NCBI GenBank assembly: GCA_030527285.1
Contig: JAUNBC010000019.1
Coordinates: 1-33,481 of the forward strand
Direction: 5' to 3'
From: Bacillota bacterium
GTDB lineage: Bacteria > Bacillota > Dehalobacteriia > UBA4068
DNA: 33,481 bases
Shown: in pieces, positions 23,083 to 31,298 of the stretch
Position numbering within the stretch: position 1 is the stretch's first letter
Layout of the letters: the number at the start of each line of letters is the position of its first letter
The notes under the pieces: model-generated
What the model was told of the DNA's origin: nothing
Database searches by the model: none
What the model saw: the letters and a program-made list of their open reading frames with translations, nothing else
Translations under genes and position numbers: made by a program

Positions 23083-23322
23083 ATGAAGATCGAGATACGC
23101 GGCGCGCAGAATTTGAGCTTCAGAGAAAAGCAGGTGGTGACGCTCAAGGAGACCGGCAAGCCGGCCGCCGAGATCGCCAGGCTGCTCAAGATGTCCGTCA
23201 GCTCGGTGGCCACGCTGTACGGCCGCGCCCGTGCCAAGGGCTATGAGACGGTGATCGTTATTCCCGGCGAGGCGCTGGGTCTGTATGATGCGGAGGTGGA
23301 TGAAGATGCCGAGGAACAATGA
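23083..23322 (+). CDS. small helix-turn-helix protein
   Basis: A 79-residue protein. Residues 11-55 read as one helix-turn-helix of the LuxR/sigma-region-4 type (LSFREKQVVTLKETGKP, then AAEIARLLKMSVSSVATLYG). The rest is a short basic start (MKIEIRGAQ) and an acidic end. I recognise no named family. The ATG at 23083 follows GGGGACGAG; a longer reading would begin before the promoter and is therefore unlikely. It overlaps divIC by 17 bases, so the two are translated from one mRNA. It may be an autoregulator or may bind the repeat upstream; both are inferences. Bacillus has no equivalent at this position. Confidence 0.7.
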   Translation: MKIEIRGAQNLSFREKQVVTLKETGKPAAEIARLLKMSVSSVATLYGRARAKGYETVIVIPGEALGLYDAEVDEDAEEQ

Positions 23323-23722
23323 CGGCCGCGGCGGCGCGCAGACCGCCAAACGGCGGAAAAAAACGCCGCGCTGGCTGACGGCGCTGACGTTGGCGGCGGT
23401 GCTGTTCGTGGTCGTGCAATTCACCGGTCAATATCTGCGTTATCAGGAGCTGCGCAAGGAGGCCGATTTCTACCGCGACCAATTACAGCAGGCCGAGAGC
23501 GAATACCAGTATTTGCTTGAGCAAAAGGAGCTGTATTATAACGACGCTTTCATCGAACGGGTCGCGCGCGAAAATCTCGGTATGGTCAAGCAGGGCGAGA
23601 CGGTGGTGTCCACGGTCAGCACCGCGCAGACCGAGCTGCTGGAGCAGCAGGCGCAGGCCGCAGGACAGTCGTCGTCCGCAGCGGAGAACGAAGCGGCGGA
23701 CGAGGCTGCGGCCGCGCCATAA
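23306..23722 (+). CDS. divIC: septum formation initiator, DivIC/FtsB family
   Basis: A 138-residue bitopic division protein. It has a basic N-terminal tail (RNNDGRGG, KRRKKTPRW), one membrane span (about residues 22-42), an extracytoplasmic coiled coil rich in Glu/Gln (43-75), then the family motif FIERVARENLGMVKQGETV (about 85-103) and an acidic Ala/Glu/Gln tail. DivIC acts with DivIB and FtsL to stabilise the division machinery. The start at 23306 has GGAGGTG 7 bases upstream; two ATGs upstream in frame would lie within or before that site. The order yabQ-divIC-yabR agrees with Bacillus. Confidence 0.9.
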   Translation: MPRNNDGRGGAQTAKRRKKTPRWLTALTLAAVLFVVVQFTGQYLRYQELRKEADFYRDQLQQAESEYQYLLEQKELYYNDAFIERVARENLGMVKQGETVVSTVSTAQTELLEQQAQAAGQSSSAAENEAADEAAAAP

Positions 23723-23741
23723 ACCAATAGCGGTTAGCGAT

Positions 23742-23771
23742 AAAGCGCATACGGATCCGTATGCGCTTTTT
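23742..23771 (+). terminator. intrinsic terminator after divIC
   Basis: A perfect palindromic 12-bp stem, AAAGCGCATACG / CGTATGCGCTTT, with GATC at the tip and a T run continuing to 23771. It also works on the other strand by symmetry. Confidence 0.93.
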
Positions 23772-23783
23772 ATGTGGATTTTA

Positions 23784-23812
23784 TTGACATTTTGGCGGCG
23801 AATATTTATAAT
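23784..23812 (+). promoter_or_regulatory. consensus sigma-A promoter for the S1-domain gene
   Basis: Perfect TTGACA (23784-23789) and TATAAT (23807-23812) separated by exactly 17 bases. It is the strongest promoter in the window by sequence. Confidence 0.95.
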
Positions 23813-23847
23813 GAACGCAGTACCGGCAAGCAGCGAAGGACAGGCTT

Positions 23848-24219
23848 ATGACTATTGTTATCGGCGAGATCACGGATGGCCGCGTAACCGGCATCACCAA
23901 ATTCGGCGCTTTTGTGGAAATAGCGGGGCCGCATACCGGCCTGGTGCATATTTCCGAGGTCGCCGACGCTTATATTCGTGATATCAACGATATATTAAAG
24001 GTCGGCGACAGCGTGCTGGTCAAGATCATCAGCAGCGAGGGCGGCAAGATCGGCTTGTCGATCAAGCAGGCGCAGACCGCGCCGCCCGTCTATGAGCAGG
24101 CGCCGGAACAGCCGCTGCGCGAGGGCGGCTTTGAAGATCAATTAGCGCGCTTTATGAAAGACTCCAATGAAAAGATGGCTTCGCTCAAGAAGCATCGCGA
24201 ATCTAAAAAAGGACGTTAG
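23848..24219 (+). CDS. S1 RNA-binding domain protein (YabR-like)
   Basis: A 123-residue protein. Residues 3-72 form one S1 domain (GEITDGRVTGITKFGAFVEI, GLVHISEVADAYIRDI, KVGDSVLVKIISSEGGKIGLSIK). A Pro/Glu linker and a basic C-terminal segment (FEDQLARFMKDSNEKMASLKKH) follow. It is homologous to Bacillus YabR and general stress protein 13, which associate with ribosomes or RNA. AAGGACAGG precedes the ATG. It is monocistronic, with a consensus promoter and a terminator, and therefore probably highly expressed. Confidence 0.9.
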   Translation: MTIVIGEITDGRVTGITKFGAFVEIAGPHTGLVHISEVADAYIRDINDILKVGDSVLVKIISSEGGKIGLSIKQAQTAPPVYEQAPEQPLREGGFEDQLARFMKDSNEKMASLKKHRESKKGR

Positions 24220-24246
24220 ATCCGTTCGTGAAGAGCGGGTCTTTTC
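24219..24246 (+). terminator. intrinsic terminator after the S1 gene
   Basis: A 9-bp stem GATCCGTTC (24219-24227) / GAGCGGGTC (24233-24241) with two G-U pairs, a 5-base loop and a T-rich tail. It begins at the last base of the S1 stop codon. Confidence 0.75.
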
Positions 24247-24259
24247 TTAAAGGGGATAT

Positions 24260-25129
24260 ATGAGCGAAAGACTGGCCGCCGCCGTGGACGTCGGCTCCAA
24301 TACCGTACAATTACTGATCGCCGCCGTCAGCGAGGGGCGCATTGTCAGGCGCGACAATCATCTGCGTACCACGCGGCTGGGCGCGCTGGAAAACGGCTGT
24401 CTCAGCGAGCGGGCGATAGCGGCGACGCTGGCGGCGCTCGGCGAATTCCTGGCGCTGTGCCGCGCCGCCGGTTGCCCGCCTCCGCGCCTGGTCGCCACTT
24501 CGGCGCTGCGCGACGCGCTAAATAGCGCCGTGCTGCTGGACGCGGTCAAGCAGGCTTGGGGTCTTGATATTGAGATCGCCGCCGGCGAGCGCGAGGCCTA
24601 TCTTTCATGGTTGGGCGCAAATGAAGACGGCCGCCGCCTGCCGGTGCTCGACGTGGGCGGCAGCTCCACCGAGCTGGCTTATGTGGCGGATGGTCGTCTG
24701 CGCTGCCGCAGCCTCGATATTGGCGCGGTGCGGGCGCATAGCCGTCTTTGGGACGCGGCGCGGATCGCCGCGGCGGTCGCAAGCGGGCTGGACGGCGTGG
24801 GCGGCTTTGAAACGCTGCGCGGAGTGGGCGGGACCATCACCTGCGCCGCCGGCTTGCGTCTGGGTCTCGACGCTTACCGGCGCGAGGCCATAGACGGCTA
24901 TGTGCTGCGCGCGGCCGATATCGACGAATTGCTGGCGTTATTGCTGCCGCTTGGCGTAGAGCAGCGCTGCGCCTATTCGCCGCTGCTGAGCGCGCGCGGC
25001 GAGATCATCGTCGAGGGGCTGTATATCTGGCGCGCTTTGATCGAGCGGTTATCCATCGAGCGGCTGATCATATCCGCGGGCGGTATTCTTGAAGGTATTG
25101 TTTTAGATACGCCGTTTGTGGTATACTAA
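24260..25129 (+). CDS. Ppx/GppA family exopolyphosphatase
   Basis: A 289-residue protein of the ASKHA fold. It has the phosphate 1 loop AAVDVGSNTVQLLIAA (residues 7-22), LVATSALRDALNS (about 80-92), the catalytic-region Glu in EAYLSWLG and the second loop LPVLDVGGSSTELAY (about 129-143). It ends with IISAGGILEGI. Family members remove terminal phosphate from polyphosphate or convert pppGpp to ppGpp. At 289 residues it is the short single-unit form lacking the C-terminal HD-like domain of E. coli Ppx. AAGGGGATAT precedes the ATG. Bacillus has other genes after yabR, so this link is not universal. Confidence 0.88.
   Translation: MSERLAAAVDVGSNTVQLLIAAVSEGRIVRRDNHLRTTRLGALENGCLSERAIAATLAALGEFLALCRAAGCPPPRLVATSALRDALNSAVLLDAVKQAWGLDIEIAAGEREAYLSWLGANEDGRRLPVLDVGGSSTELAYVADGRLRCRSLDIGAVRAHSRLWDAARIAAAVASGLDGVGGFETLRGVGGTITCAAGLRLGLDAYRREAIDGYVLRAADIDELLALLLPLGVEQRCAYSPLLSARGEIIVEGLYIWRALIERLSIERLIISAGGILEGIVLDTPFVVY
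25098..25127 (+). promoter_or_regulatory. extended -10 promoter for fhs-fchA-pyrK-pyrD
   Basis: TTGTTT (25098-25103), 18 bases, TATACT (25122-25127), with TGG immediately before it (extended -10). The site overlaps the end of the ppx gene, so fhs can be expressed independently. Confidence 0.6.
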
Positions 25130-25174
25130 ACCCGGCAGCGCGCCAAATATTATTATCGTAGCAGGAGGTAAATG

Positions 25175-26932
25175 ATGCTCGATCCACGAGAGTATAAGGA
25201 CTGGCAGATCGCCGAAGCAGCGGAAAAGAATATGCCGACCCCGCGTCAATGGCAGCAGCAGTTGGGGCTGCGCGAGGATGAGATAATCCCTTATGGCCGC
25301 GTAGCCAAGCTGGATTTTCTCAAGATCATGGATCGGTTGCAGCATCAGCCGGACGGCAAATATATCGAGGTCACGGCGATCACGCCCACGCCGCTCGGCG
25401 AGGGCAAATCTACCACCAGCCTCGGTTTGATCGAAGGCTTGGGCAAGCTCGGCTGCAATGCCGGCGGCTGCCTGCGTCAGCCCTCCGGCGGCCCGACGAT
25501 GAATATCAAGGGTACGGCGGCCGGCGGCGGCAATGCGCTGCTGATACCGATGACCGAATTCTCGCTGGGCTTGACCGGCGATATCAATGATATCGGCAAC
25601 GCGCATAATCTGGCGATGCTGGCCTTGAACGCGCGTATGCAGCACGAATACAATTATGACGACGCTACGCTGGCCGCCAAAGGCCTGCGTAGGCTGAATA
25701 TCGACGCTAATCGCGTTGAATACGGATGGGTGATGGATTTCTCCGCGCAATGCCTGCGCAACATCGTCATTGGCCTGGGCGGGCGCATGGACGGCTTCAC
25801 CATGAGCAGCCGTTTCGGCATCACCGTATCCAGCGAGCTGATGGCGATCTTAGCGGTGGCGCGCGATCTGCCCGACCTGCGCCGGCGCATCGGCGATATC
25901 ATCCTTGCCTATGATAAGCAGGGGCGGCCGGTGACGACCCGTGATTTGGAGGTGGACGGCGCGATGGCGGCGTGGATGCGCAACACCATCAATCCCACGC
26001 TTTGCTCCACCGTTGAGTACCAGCCCTGTCTGGTGCATGCCGGTCCCTTCGCCAATATCGCCATCGGTCAGAGCTCGATCATCGGCGACCGTTTGGCGCT
26101 GAAGATGTTCGATTATCATGTTACCGAGTCCGGCTTTGCCGCCGATATCGGTTTCGAGAAATTTGCCGACGTCAAATGCGTTAATTCCGGCCTCAAGCCT
26201 AATGTCAGCGTCATTGTCGCCACGGTGCGCGCGCTGAAAATGCATGGCGGCGGGCCTAAGGTCGCGCCGGGCAAACCGCTGCCCGAGGCCTATACCAAGA
26301 GCGATCCGGCGCTGGTCGAGGCTGGTTTGCCTAATTTGCTGCATCATATCGAGACGGTGAAGAAAACCGGCGTCGTCCCGGTGGTATGCTTGAACGGCTT
26401 TGCCGGCGACAGCGCCGAGGAGATCAATATCGTGCGCGACGCGGCGGAGGCGGCAGGCGCGCGTTTCGCGGTGTCCGAGCATTGGCAGTACGGCGGCGAC
26501 GGCGCGCGCGAGCTGGCCGAGGTGGTGCGCGAGGCCTGTGAACAGCCGGTGGACTTCCATCCGATATACGATCTGGGGCTGCCGCTCAAGGATAAGGTCG
26601 AGGCGATCGCCCGCGAGGTGTACGGCGCGGACGGCGTGGATTGGCTGCCGGCCTCGCTGCCCAAGCTCAAGGAATACGGCGATAATCCCGCCTTCAAGGA
26701 TTTCAGCGTGATGATGGTCAAGACGCATTTGTCGCTGTCGCATGACCCGAGCTTGAAAGGCGTGCCCAAGAATTGGCGGCTGCCGATACGCGATATACTG
26801 GTATATGGCGGCGCGCGCTTTATCTGTCCCTGCGCCGGCGATATCACGCTGATGCCGGGCACGGCTTCCGACCCGGCCTATCGCCGCGTTGACATCGACA
26901 CCGCTACCGGCAAGGTCAGCGGCCTGTTCTAA
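25175..26932 (+). CDS. fhs: formate--tetrahydrofolate ligase
   Basis: A 585-residue enzyme that joins formate to tetrahydrofolate with ATP, the entry step of the folate C1 branch. ATP loop [11 protein letters not shown] at residues 70-80, folate/formate region GGAAGGG-equivalent [38 protein letters not shown] and [14 protein letters not shown]. Of two adjacent ATGs (25172, 25175), the second has the better spacing from AGGAGG (6 bases). Most bacterial enzymes have about 556 residues and the motif KMHGGV; this one has the MHGGGP and terminal (V/S)GLF features of the eukaryotic C1-THF synthase domain and of a minority bacterial clade. fchA follows after 9 bases. Confidence 0.93.
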   Translation: MLDPREYKDWQIAEAAEKNMPTPRQWQQQLGLREDEIIPYGRVAKLDFLKIMDRLQHQPDGKYIEVTAITPTPLGEGKSTTSLGLIEGLGKLGCNAGGCLRQPSGGPTMNIKGTAAGGGNALLIPMTEFSLGLTGDINDIGNAHNLAMLALNARMQHEYNYDDATLAAKGLRRLNIDANRVEYGWVMDFSAQCLRNIVIGLGGRMDGFTMSSRFGITVSSELMAILAVARDLPDLRRRIGDIILAYDKQGRPVTTRDLEVDGAMAAWMRNTINPTLCSTVEYQPCLVHAGPFANIAIGQSSIIGDRLALKMFDYHVTESGFAADIGFEKFADVKCVNSGLKPNVSVIVATVRALKMHGGGPKVAPGKPLPEAYTKSDPALVEAGLPNLLHHIETVKKTGVVPVVCLNGFAGDSAEEINIVRDAAEAAGARFAVSEHWQYGGDGARELAEVVREACEQPVDFHPIYDLGLPLKDKVEAIAREVYGADGVDWLPASLPKLKEYGDNPAFKDFSVMMVKTHLSLSHDPSLKGVPKNWRLPIRDILVYGGARFICPCAGDITLMPGTASDPAYRRVDIDTATGKVSGLF

Positions 26933-26941
26933 GGAGATAAG

Positions 26942-27562
26942 ATGATCGAGAAAACCTGTCGGGAATTTATGGAACAATTATCGTCCAATGCGCCGACTCC
27001 GGGCGGCGGCTCCGCCGCGGCTTTGGGCGGCGCGCTGGGCGCGGGTTTGGCGAATATGGTCGCCAGCCTTACCGTCGGCAAGAAAAAATACGCCGAGCAT
27101 GAGCAGGAATTACGGCAGCTGCTGGCCGAGGGTCTGCAATTACAGCGGCAGCTGCTGGAGCTGGTGGAGGATGATATCGCCGTGTTCACGCCCTTGTCTC
27201 AGGCCTATGCGCTGCCTGCCGGCAGCGAGCAGCAGAAGCTGGACAAGGCGCGGCAGATCAGCGTTTGCGCGATCGCGGCCACGCGCGTACCGCTGGCGAT
27301 CATGGAGAAATCGCTGGCCGCGCTGCGCATAGCGGCGCGCGCCGCCGCTATCGGCTCGCGTCTCGCCGTATCGGACGCCGCCTGCGCGGCCTCTTTCCTC
27401 AATGCGGCGGTGGTCGCGGCCTCCTACAACGTGCGTATCAATCTGCCGTCGATCATGGATTGTGATTTCGCGGCGGCGGCTCAGGCGCAGATGGACGATT
27501 GCTTGCGGGAAGCGCCGCTGCTGCTGGCCAAAACGCTGGCGCAGACGGACGTTCGTTTATAA
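26942..27562 (+). CDS. fchA: methenyltetrahydrofolate cyclohydrolase / formiminotransferase-cyclodeaminase family
   Basis: A 206-residue all-helical protein. The N-terminal motif is SSNAPTPGGGSAAALGGALG (residues 14-33), with VASLTVGKKKYAEHE next, both characteristic of FchA. In acetogens and purine- or amino-acid-fermenting anaerobes it converts 10-formyl-THF to 5,10-methenyl-THF next to Fhs. The alternative, deamination of 5-formimino-THF in histidine or purine degradation, is not excluded. AAGGAGATAAG precedes the ATG. It lies between fhs and pyrK on one probable transcript. Confidence 0.92.
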   Translation: MIEKTCREFMEQLSSNAPTPGGGSAAALGGALGAGLANMVASLTVGKKKYAEHEQELRQLLAEGLQLQRQLLELVEDDIAVFTPLSQAYALPAGSEQQKLDKARQISVCAIAATRVPLAIMEKSLAALRIAARAAAIGSRLAVSDAACAASFLNAAVVAASYNVRINLPSIMDCDFAAAAQAQMDDCLREAPLLLAKTLAQTDVRL

Positions 27563-27578
27563 TCCGCGGAGGTATGAT

Positions 27579-28367
27579 ATGCTGCTGGAGAAGGCAAAGG
27601 TGCTGGTAAATGAACGCATACGCCTCAAGGCCGACTATTATCTGATGGAGCTGGCCGCGCCGGGCATCACCGAGCGCGCCAAGCCGGGGCAATTCCTGAT
27701 GATCACGCCCGCCGCCCAAGACAGCCCTTTTCTCAAAAGGCCGATGGGCATCAACGGCATCAGCCGTAATAACGGCTGCGTGCGCATCATCTATCAGGTC
27801 AAGGGCAAGGGCACGCGGGTGATGACCGGCCTGCGCTCCGGCGATACGGTAGAGCTGCTGGGGCCGCTGGGCAACGGCTGGCATATACCGCCCGCCGCGC
27901 AGCGCGCGTTGATGGTGGGCGGCGGCACCGGCATCGCCTCGATACTGCCGCTGGCCAAGGAGATCAAGATGCGCGGCGTGTTGGGGGAGATCGTGTTGGG
28001 CGCGGCCTCGGCCGAGGATATCATCTGCAAGGAAGACTTCACCATCTGGGGCGACGTACATATCGCTACCGAGGATGGCAGCCTGGGCGAGCGCGGGCGG
28101 CTGGATATTTTCCTCAATGACCGCACCCAGCCCTATGATATGGTCTATGCCTGCGGGCCGGTGCCGATGATGCGCTTTGTCGCCGAGTGGGCGCGCGGTC
28201 TGGGTCTGCCCTGCCAGGTGTCGATGGAAGAACGCATGGGCTGCGGCTTCGGCGTTTGCATGGGCTGCGTCTGCGAGACCAAGAGCGGCGACGGGCCCAT
28301 ATCCTATAAGCGGGTATGCCGCGAAGGTCCGGTATTCGACGCGCGGGAGGTGTTCTTTAATGGCTAA
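27579..28367 (+). CDS. pyrK: dihydroorotate dehydrogenase B, electron transfer subunit
   Basis: A 262-residue FAD/2Fe-2S subunit. An FAD-binding region comes first (QFLMITPAAQDSPFLKRP, with the conserved RP), then an NAD-binding region (ALMVGGGTGIASILPLA, about residues 108-124), and a C-terminal cysteine cluster, GCGFGVCMGCVCET and later YKRVC, that holds the [2Fe-2S]. It passes electrons from dihydroorotate oxidation in PyrD to NAD. The start at 27579 follows GGAGG by 6 bases; a long upstream extension in this frame is not coding. It overlaps pyrD by 8 bases, which implies a coupled 1:1 complex. Confidence 0.95.
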   Translation: MLLEKAKVLVNERIRLKADYYLMELAAPGITERAKPGQFLMITPAAQDSPFLKRPMGINGISRNNGCVRIIYQVKGKGTRVMTGLRSGDTVELLGPLGNGWHIPPAAQRALMVGGGTGIASILPLAKEIKMRGVLGEIVLGAASAEDIICKEDFTIWGDVHIATEDGSLGERGRLDIFLNDRTQPYDMVYACGPVPMMRFVAEWARGLGLPCQVSMEERMGCGFGVCMGCVCETKSGDGPISYKRVCREGPVFDAREVFFNG

Positions 28368-29268
28368 TCTGCAAGTAAGCGTCGCCGGCATCGAGCTGAA
28401 AAACCCGCTGATCACCGCCTCCGGCACCTGCGGCTATGGCCGCGAGCTGGCGGAGCTGTTCGATCTGTCGCTGCTGGGCGGTATCTCGGTCAAGGGCACG
28501 ACCTTGCAGCCGCGCGCCGGTAATCCCACGCCGCGTATCGCCGAGACGGCCTCCGGTATGCTCAACAGCGTCGGCCTGCAAAACCCCGGCATCGACCGTG
28601 TCATCGCTACTGAGATACCTTTTTTGCGCCGCTTCAATACGGCGATAATCATCAATATCGCCGGCCACAGCGTCGAGGATTATCGCGCCGTGGCGGCCAG
28701 GTTAGAGGGCGAGGCCGGCGTGGCCGGCATCGAGGTGAATATTTCCTGCCCCAATGTTTCCGGCGGCGGTATGGCGTTCGGCGTGGATCCCGCCGTCGCC
28801 GCCGAGGTGATCTCTGCGGTGCGCGGCGCGACCAGGCTGCCCTTGATCGCCAAGCTCTCGCCCAACGTCACCGATATCGTCGCTATCGCCGCGGCGGTCA
28901 AGGAGGCGGGCTGCGATGCGGTCTCGCTGATCAATACGCTGCATGGCATGGTCATCGACGTGGAGAAGCGCGCGCCGCTGCTGGCGAACAAATTCGGCGG
29001 CCTGTCCGGACCGGCGGTCAAACCGATCGCTCTGCGCATGGTCTGGCAGGTCTATGAGGCGGTCGATATACCGATCATCGGTTTGGGCGGCATCTCCTCG
29101 GCCGAGGACGCGATCGAATTCATCATGGCCGGAGCGTCCGCCTTCCAGATCGGTTCGGCCAGCTTCCATGACCCGCAGGCTGCGCCGCGCATCATCGAGC
29201 AGCTCGACGACTGGCTGGACGCGCATGGCGTGTCCGCGATCGGCGAGCTGGTGGGCGCCGCTCATTAG
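28360..29268 (+). CDS. pyrD: dihydroorotate dehydrogenase B, catalytic subunit
   Basis: A 302-residue FMN-containing TIM barrel of class 1B, which oxidises dihydroorotate to orotate in pyrimidine synthesis. It has the SGTCGYGRE start (about residues 21-28), VKGTTLQPRAGNPTPR, the catalytic Cys in NISCPNVSGGG (about 126-136), LSPNVTDI and the C-terminal phosphate site GLGGISSAEDAIEFIMAGAS (about 240-259). The ATG at 28360 has GGGAGG 9 bases upstream inside pyrK. No other pyr genes are in the window. Confidence 0.95.
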   Translation: MANLQVSVAGIELKNPLITASGTCGYGRELAELFDLSLLGGISVKGTTLQPRAGNPTPRIAETASGMLNSVGLQNPGIDRVIATEIPFLRRFNTAIIINIAGHSVEDYRAVAARLEGEAGVAGIEVNISCPNVSGGGMAFGVDPAVAAEVISAVRGATRLPLIAKLSPNVTDIVAIAAAVKEAGCDAVSLINTLHGMVIDVEKRAPLLANKFGGLSGPAVKPIALRMVWQVYEAVDIPIIGLGGISSAEDAIEFIMAGASAFQIGSASFHDPQAAPRIIEQLDDWLDAHGVSAIGELVGAAH

Positions 29269-29290
29269 CCGCAGCCGGGGCGTTACGTCG

Positions 29291-29318
29291 TTGATGAAGC
29301 ATCATCATAGCATAAATA
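29291..29318 (+). promoter_or_regulatory. weak promoter candidate for the aminotransferase gene
   Basis: TTGATG (29291-29296), 16 bases, TAAATA (29313-29318) in the 68-base gap after pyrD. The -10 is poor, so the gene might simply be read through from pyrD; no terminator is seen between them. Confidence 0.3.
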
Positions 29319-29336
29319 TTGACAGGAGTGAAGCAA

Positions 29337-30608
29337 ATGAACATGCAAGAAATGGACAAGCAACAACTGCAACAGCTAAAAGGAGAATTGGAACAGGCTT
29401 ACGCTGCTTTTAAGGCGCGCGGTCTCAAGCTGAATATGTCGCGCGGCAAACCGTCGGCGGAGCAGCTCGATCTGTCGGCCGCACTCTTGCAGCCGCTCAG
29501 CGATTTTAAGGACGCGGACGGCGTGGACGTGCGCAATTACGGCGGTCTGACCGGCATCCCCGAAGCCAGGCGGCTGTTCGGAGAGCTGATGGACATGCCG
29601 GCGGAGCAGGTGATCATCGGCGGTACCGCCAGCCTTAATCTGATGTATGATACGATAGCCCGCGCTTTTTTGCACGGCGTTTTGCCGGGTAAAACGCCGT
29701 GGGGCAAGCTGGATAAGGTCAAATTCCTCTGCCCGGCGCCCGGTTATGACCGCCATTTTGCCATCTGCGAGAGCTTTGGCATCGAGATGCTGCCGATAGC
29801 CATGACCGCCGAGGGTCCGGATATGGATGCGGTGGAGAAGTTGGCGGCCTCCGACAGCGCGATCAAGGGCATGTGGTGCGTGCCCATGTATTCCAATCCC
29901 GACGGTATCACCTATTCCGAGGCCGTGGTCAAACGCATCGCCGCGCTGAAGCCGGCTGCCGACGATTTCCGTATCATGTGGGATAACGCCTACGGCGTGC
30001 ATCATCTTGACGCCAATGACCGTGATCATCTGGCCAATATTTATACTGCCTGCGCGGCGGCGGGGAATGAGGATATGGTGTATATGTATGCCTCGACCTC
30101 CAAGATCACCTTTGCCGGCGGCGGCATTTCGGCGATGGCGGCCTCGCCCGCCAATATCGCCTATACGGTCAAGCAGCTGGGCGTGCAGACGATCAGCTAT
30201 GACAAGGTCAATCAGCTGCGTCATTGCCGCTTCCTGCCGGATAAGGCGGCGGTGGACAAACATATGGCGCGTCATGCGGCGGTGCTCAAGCCACGGTTTG
30301 ACATCGTGCTGCAAGCCTTGGCGCAGCAGATCGCGCCGCTTCGCATCGGCGAATGGCATCAGCCTAAGGGCGGCTATTTCGTCAGCTATTATGCGTTGCC
30401 CGGTACCGCGCGCCGTATCGTCGAGCTGTGCAAGCAGGGCGGCGTGGAGCTGACCGGCGCGGGAGCCGCCTATCCGTACAAGAACGACCCCGACGACAGC
30501 AATATCCGTATCGCGCCCTCGTATCCGAGCGTGGACGAGTTGAAGCAAGCGATGGAACTGTTCTGCATCGCCTGCAAATTAGCGGCGGCGGAGAAGCTGC
30601 TCGGCTAA
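29337..30608 (+). CDS. aminotransferase, subgroup 1c aspartate aminotransferase type
   Basis: A 423-residue PLP enzyme of the aminotransferase family formerly called MocR-like (PF12897), which includes aspartate aminotransferases of subgroup 1c. Visible features: the KLNMSRGKPSAEQLDLS start, NYGGLTGIPEARRLF, CPAPGYDRHFAICESFG, CVPMYSNPDGITY, WDNAYGVHHL (PLP ring Asp/Tyr) and the Schiff-base Lys in YASTSKITFAGGG. The start at 29337 has AGGAGTG 6 bases upstream. The probable reaction is aspartate plus 2-oxoglutarate to oxaloacetate plus glutamate, although other amino donors are possible. A strong terminator follows. Confidence 0.88.
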   Translation: MNMQEMDKQQLQQLKGELEQAYAAFKARGLKLNMSRGKPSAEQLDLSAALLQPLSDFKDADGVDVRNYGGLTGIPEARRLFGELMDMPAEQVIIGGTASLNLMYDTIARAFLHGVLPGKTPWGKLDKVKFLCPAPGYDRHFAICESFGIEMLPIAMTAEGPDMDAVEKLAASDSAIKGMWCVPMYSNPDGITYSEAVVKRIAALKPAADDFRIMWDNAYGVHHLDANDRDHLANIYTACAAAGNEDMVYMYASTSKITFAGGGISAMAASPANIAYTVKQLGVQTISYDKVNQLRHCRFLPDKAAVDKHMARHAAVLKPRFDIVLQALAQQIAPLRIGEWHQPKGGYFVSYYALPGTARRIVELCKQGGVELTGAGAAYPYKNDPDDSNIRIAPSYPSVDELKQAMELFCIACKLAAAEKLLG

Positions 30609-30622
30609 AGCAAATAGCTGCG

Positions 30623-30653
30623 GCGGACGGACGATATGTCCGTCCGCTTTTTT
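30623..30653 (+). terminator. intrinsic terminator after the aminotransferase gene
   Basis: A perfect 10-bp stem GCGGACGGAC (30623-30632) / GTCCGTCCGC (30638-30647), loop GATAT, followed by six T. Confidence 0.95.
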
Positions 30654-30664
30654 ATAAAAAACAC

Positions 30665-30693
30665 TTGTGTATAGAAGAATTCTGTGCTATACT
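30665..30693 (+). promoter_or_regulatory. sigma-A promoter of the rimP-nusA-infB operon
   Basis: TTGTGT (30665-30670), 17 bases, TATACT (30688-30693). It lies just after the upstream terminator and about 100 bases before rimP. Confidence 0.85.
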
Positions 30694-30740
30694 CTCTATG
30701 GTAGCTTTGTTGTATGCAGTAGGCTTTTGTTTCTTGTCGG

Positions 30741-30768
30741 AAGTGGGATAACTCCCACTTTTCTTTTT
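30741..30768 (+). terminator. leader terminator hairpin upstream of rimP
   Basis: An 8-bp stem AAGTGGGA (30741-30748) / TCCCACTT (30753-30760), loop TAAC, then TTCTTTTT. It lies between the operon promoter and rimP, so transcription must read through it. A similar short hairpin with a T run occurs in front of rimP in other Firmicutes to my knowledge. Since NusA promotes pausing and termination, feedback through this site is an attractive inference. Confidence 0.8.
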
Positions 30769-30790
30769 GGCCTTGGCGCCAGGGTGTGCA

Positions 30791-31276
30791 ATGACCAGGA
30801 AAAAGGGTATAATAATCGACTACAACCGTATCGAAAAGCAGATCTGGCAGTTAGCGGAGCCGCTGGTCGCGGCAAACGGCGCGGAATTGATCGACGTCGA
30901 ATATGTGCTGGAGGCCGGCCAATGGTATCTGCGTTTATACGTTGACCGCGAGCCGCCGGTCGATCACCGGCTTTGCGAATGCGTGTCTAACGCCGTTTCC
31001 GCCGCCTTGGACGACAACGACCCGATCGAGCAGAGCTATAATCTTGAAGTCAGCTCGCCGGGGCTGGAGCGTCCGTTGAAAAGGCAGGCCGACTTTGACC
31101 GTTATGCCGGATATGAGGTGCTGATCGGATTGTATGCGCCGCGCGGCGGGCGCAAGGAGTATCGCGGCATATTACAGGGGCTGCATGAGGATACTATCAG
31201 CATACTCATGGATGGCGAGCTTGGCGAATTCAAGCTTGACGAAGTAGCCCGTGTGCGGTTGGCGGTCGATTGGTAA
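30791..31276 (+). CDS. rimP: ribosome maturation factor RimP
   Basis: A 161-residue RimP, needed for maturation of the 30S subunit. The N-terminal domain has AEPLVAANGAELIDVEYVLE and WYLRLYVDREPP; then CECVSNAVSAALD, the linker YNLEVSSPGLERPLK and a C-terminal SH3-like barrel ending FKLDEVARVRLAVDW. Length is normal. The ATG at 30791 has AGGGTG close upstream. It is the first gene of the conserved rimP-nusA-ylxR-ylxQ-infB operon, 22 bases before nusA. Confidence 0.95.
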   Translation: MTRKKGIIIDYNRIEKQIWQLAEPLVAANGAELIDVEYVLEAGQWYLRLYVDREPPVDHRLCECVSNAVSAALDDNDPIEQSYNLEVSSPGLERPLKRQADFDRYAGYEVLIGLYAPRGGRKEYRGILQGLHEDTISILMDGELGEFKLDEVARVRLAVDW

Positions 31277-31298
31277 ATTAAATAGGAGAGTGCGAATT

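Noticed and set aside
30667..30945. A 92-codon frame across the rimP leader
   Set aside because: It spans the promoter, the leader terminator and the start of rimP in another frame, and has no domain.
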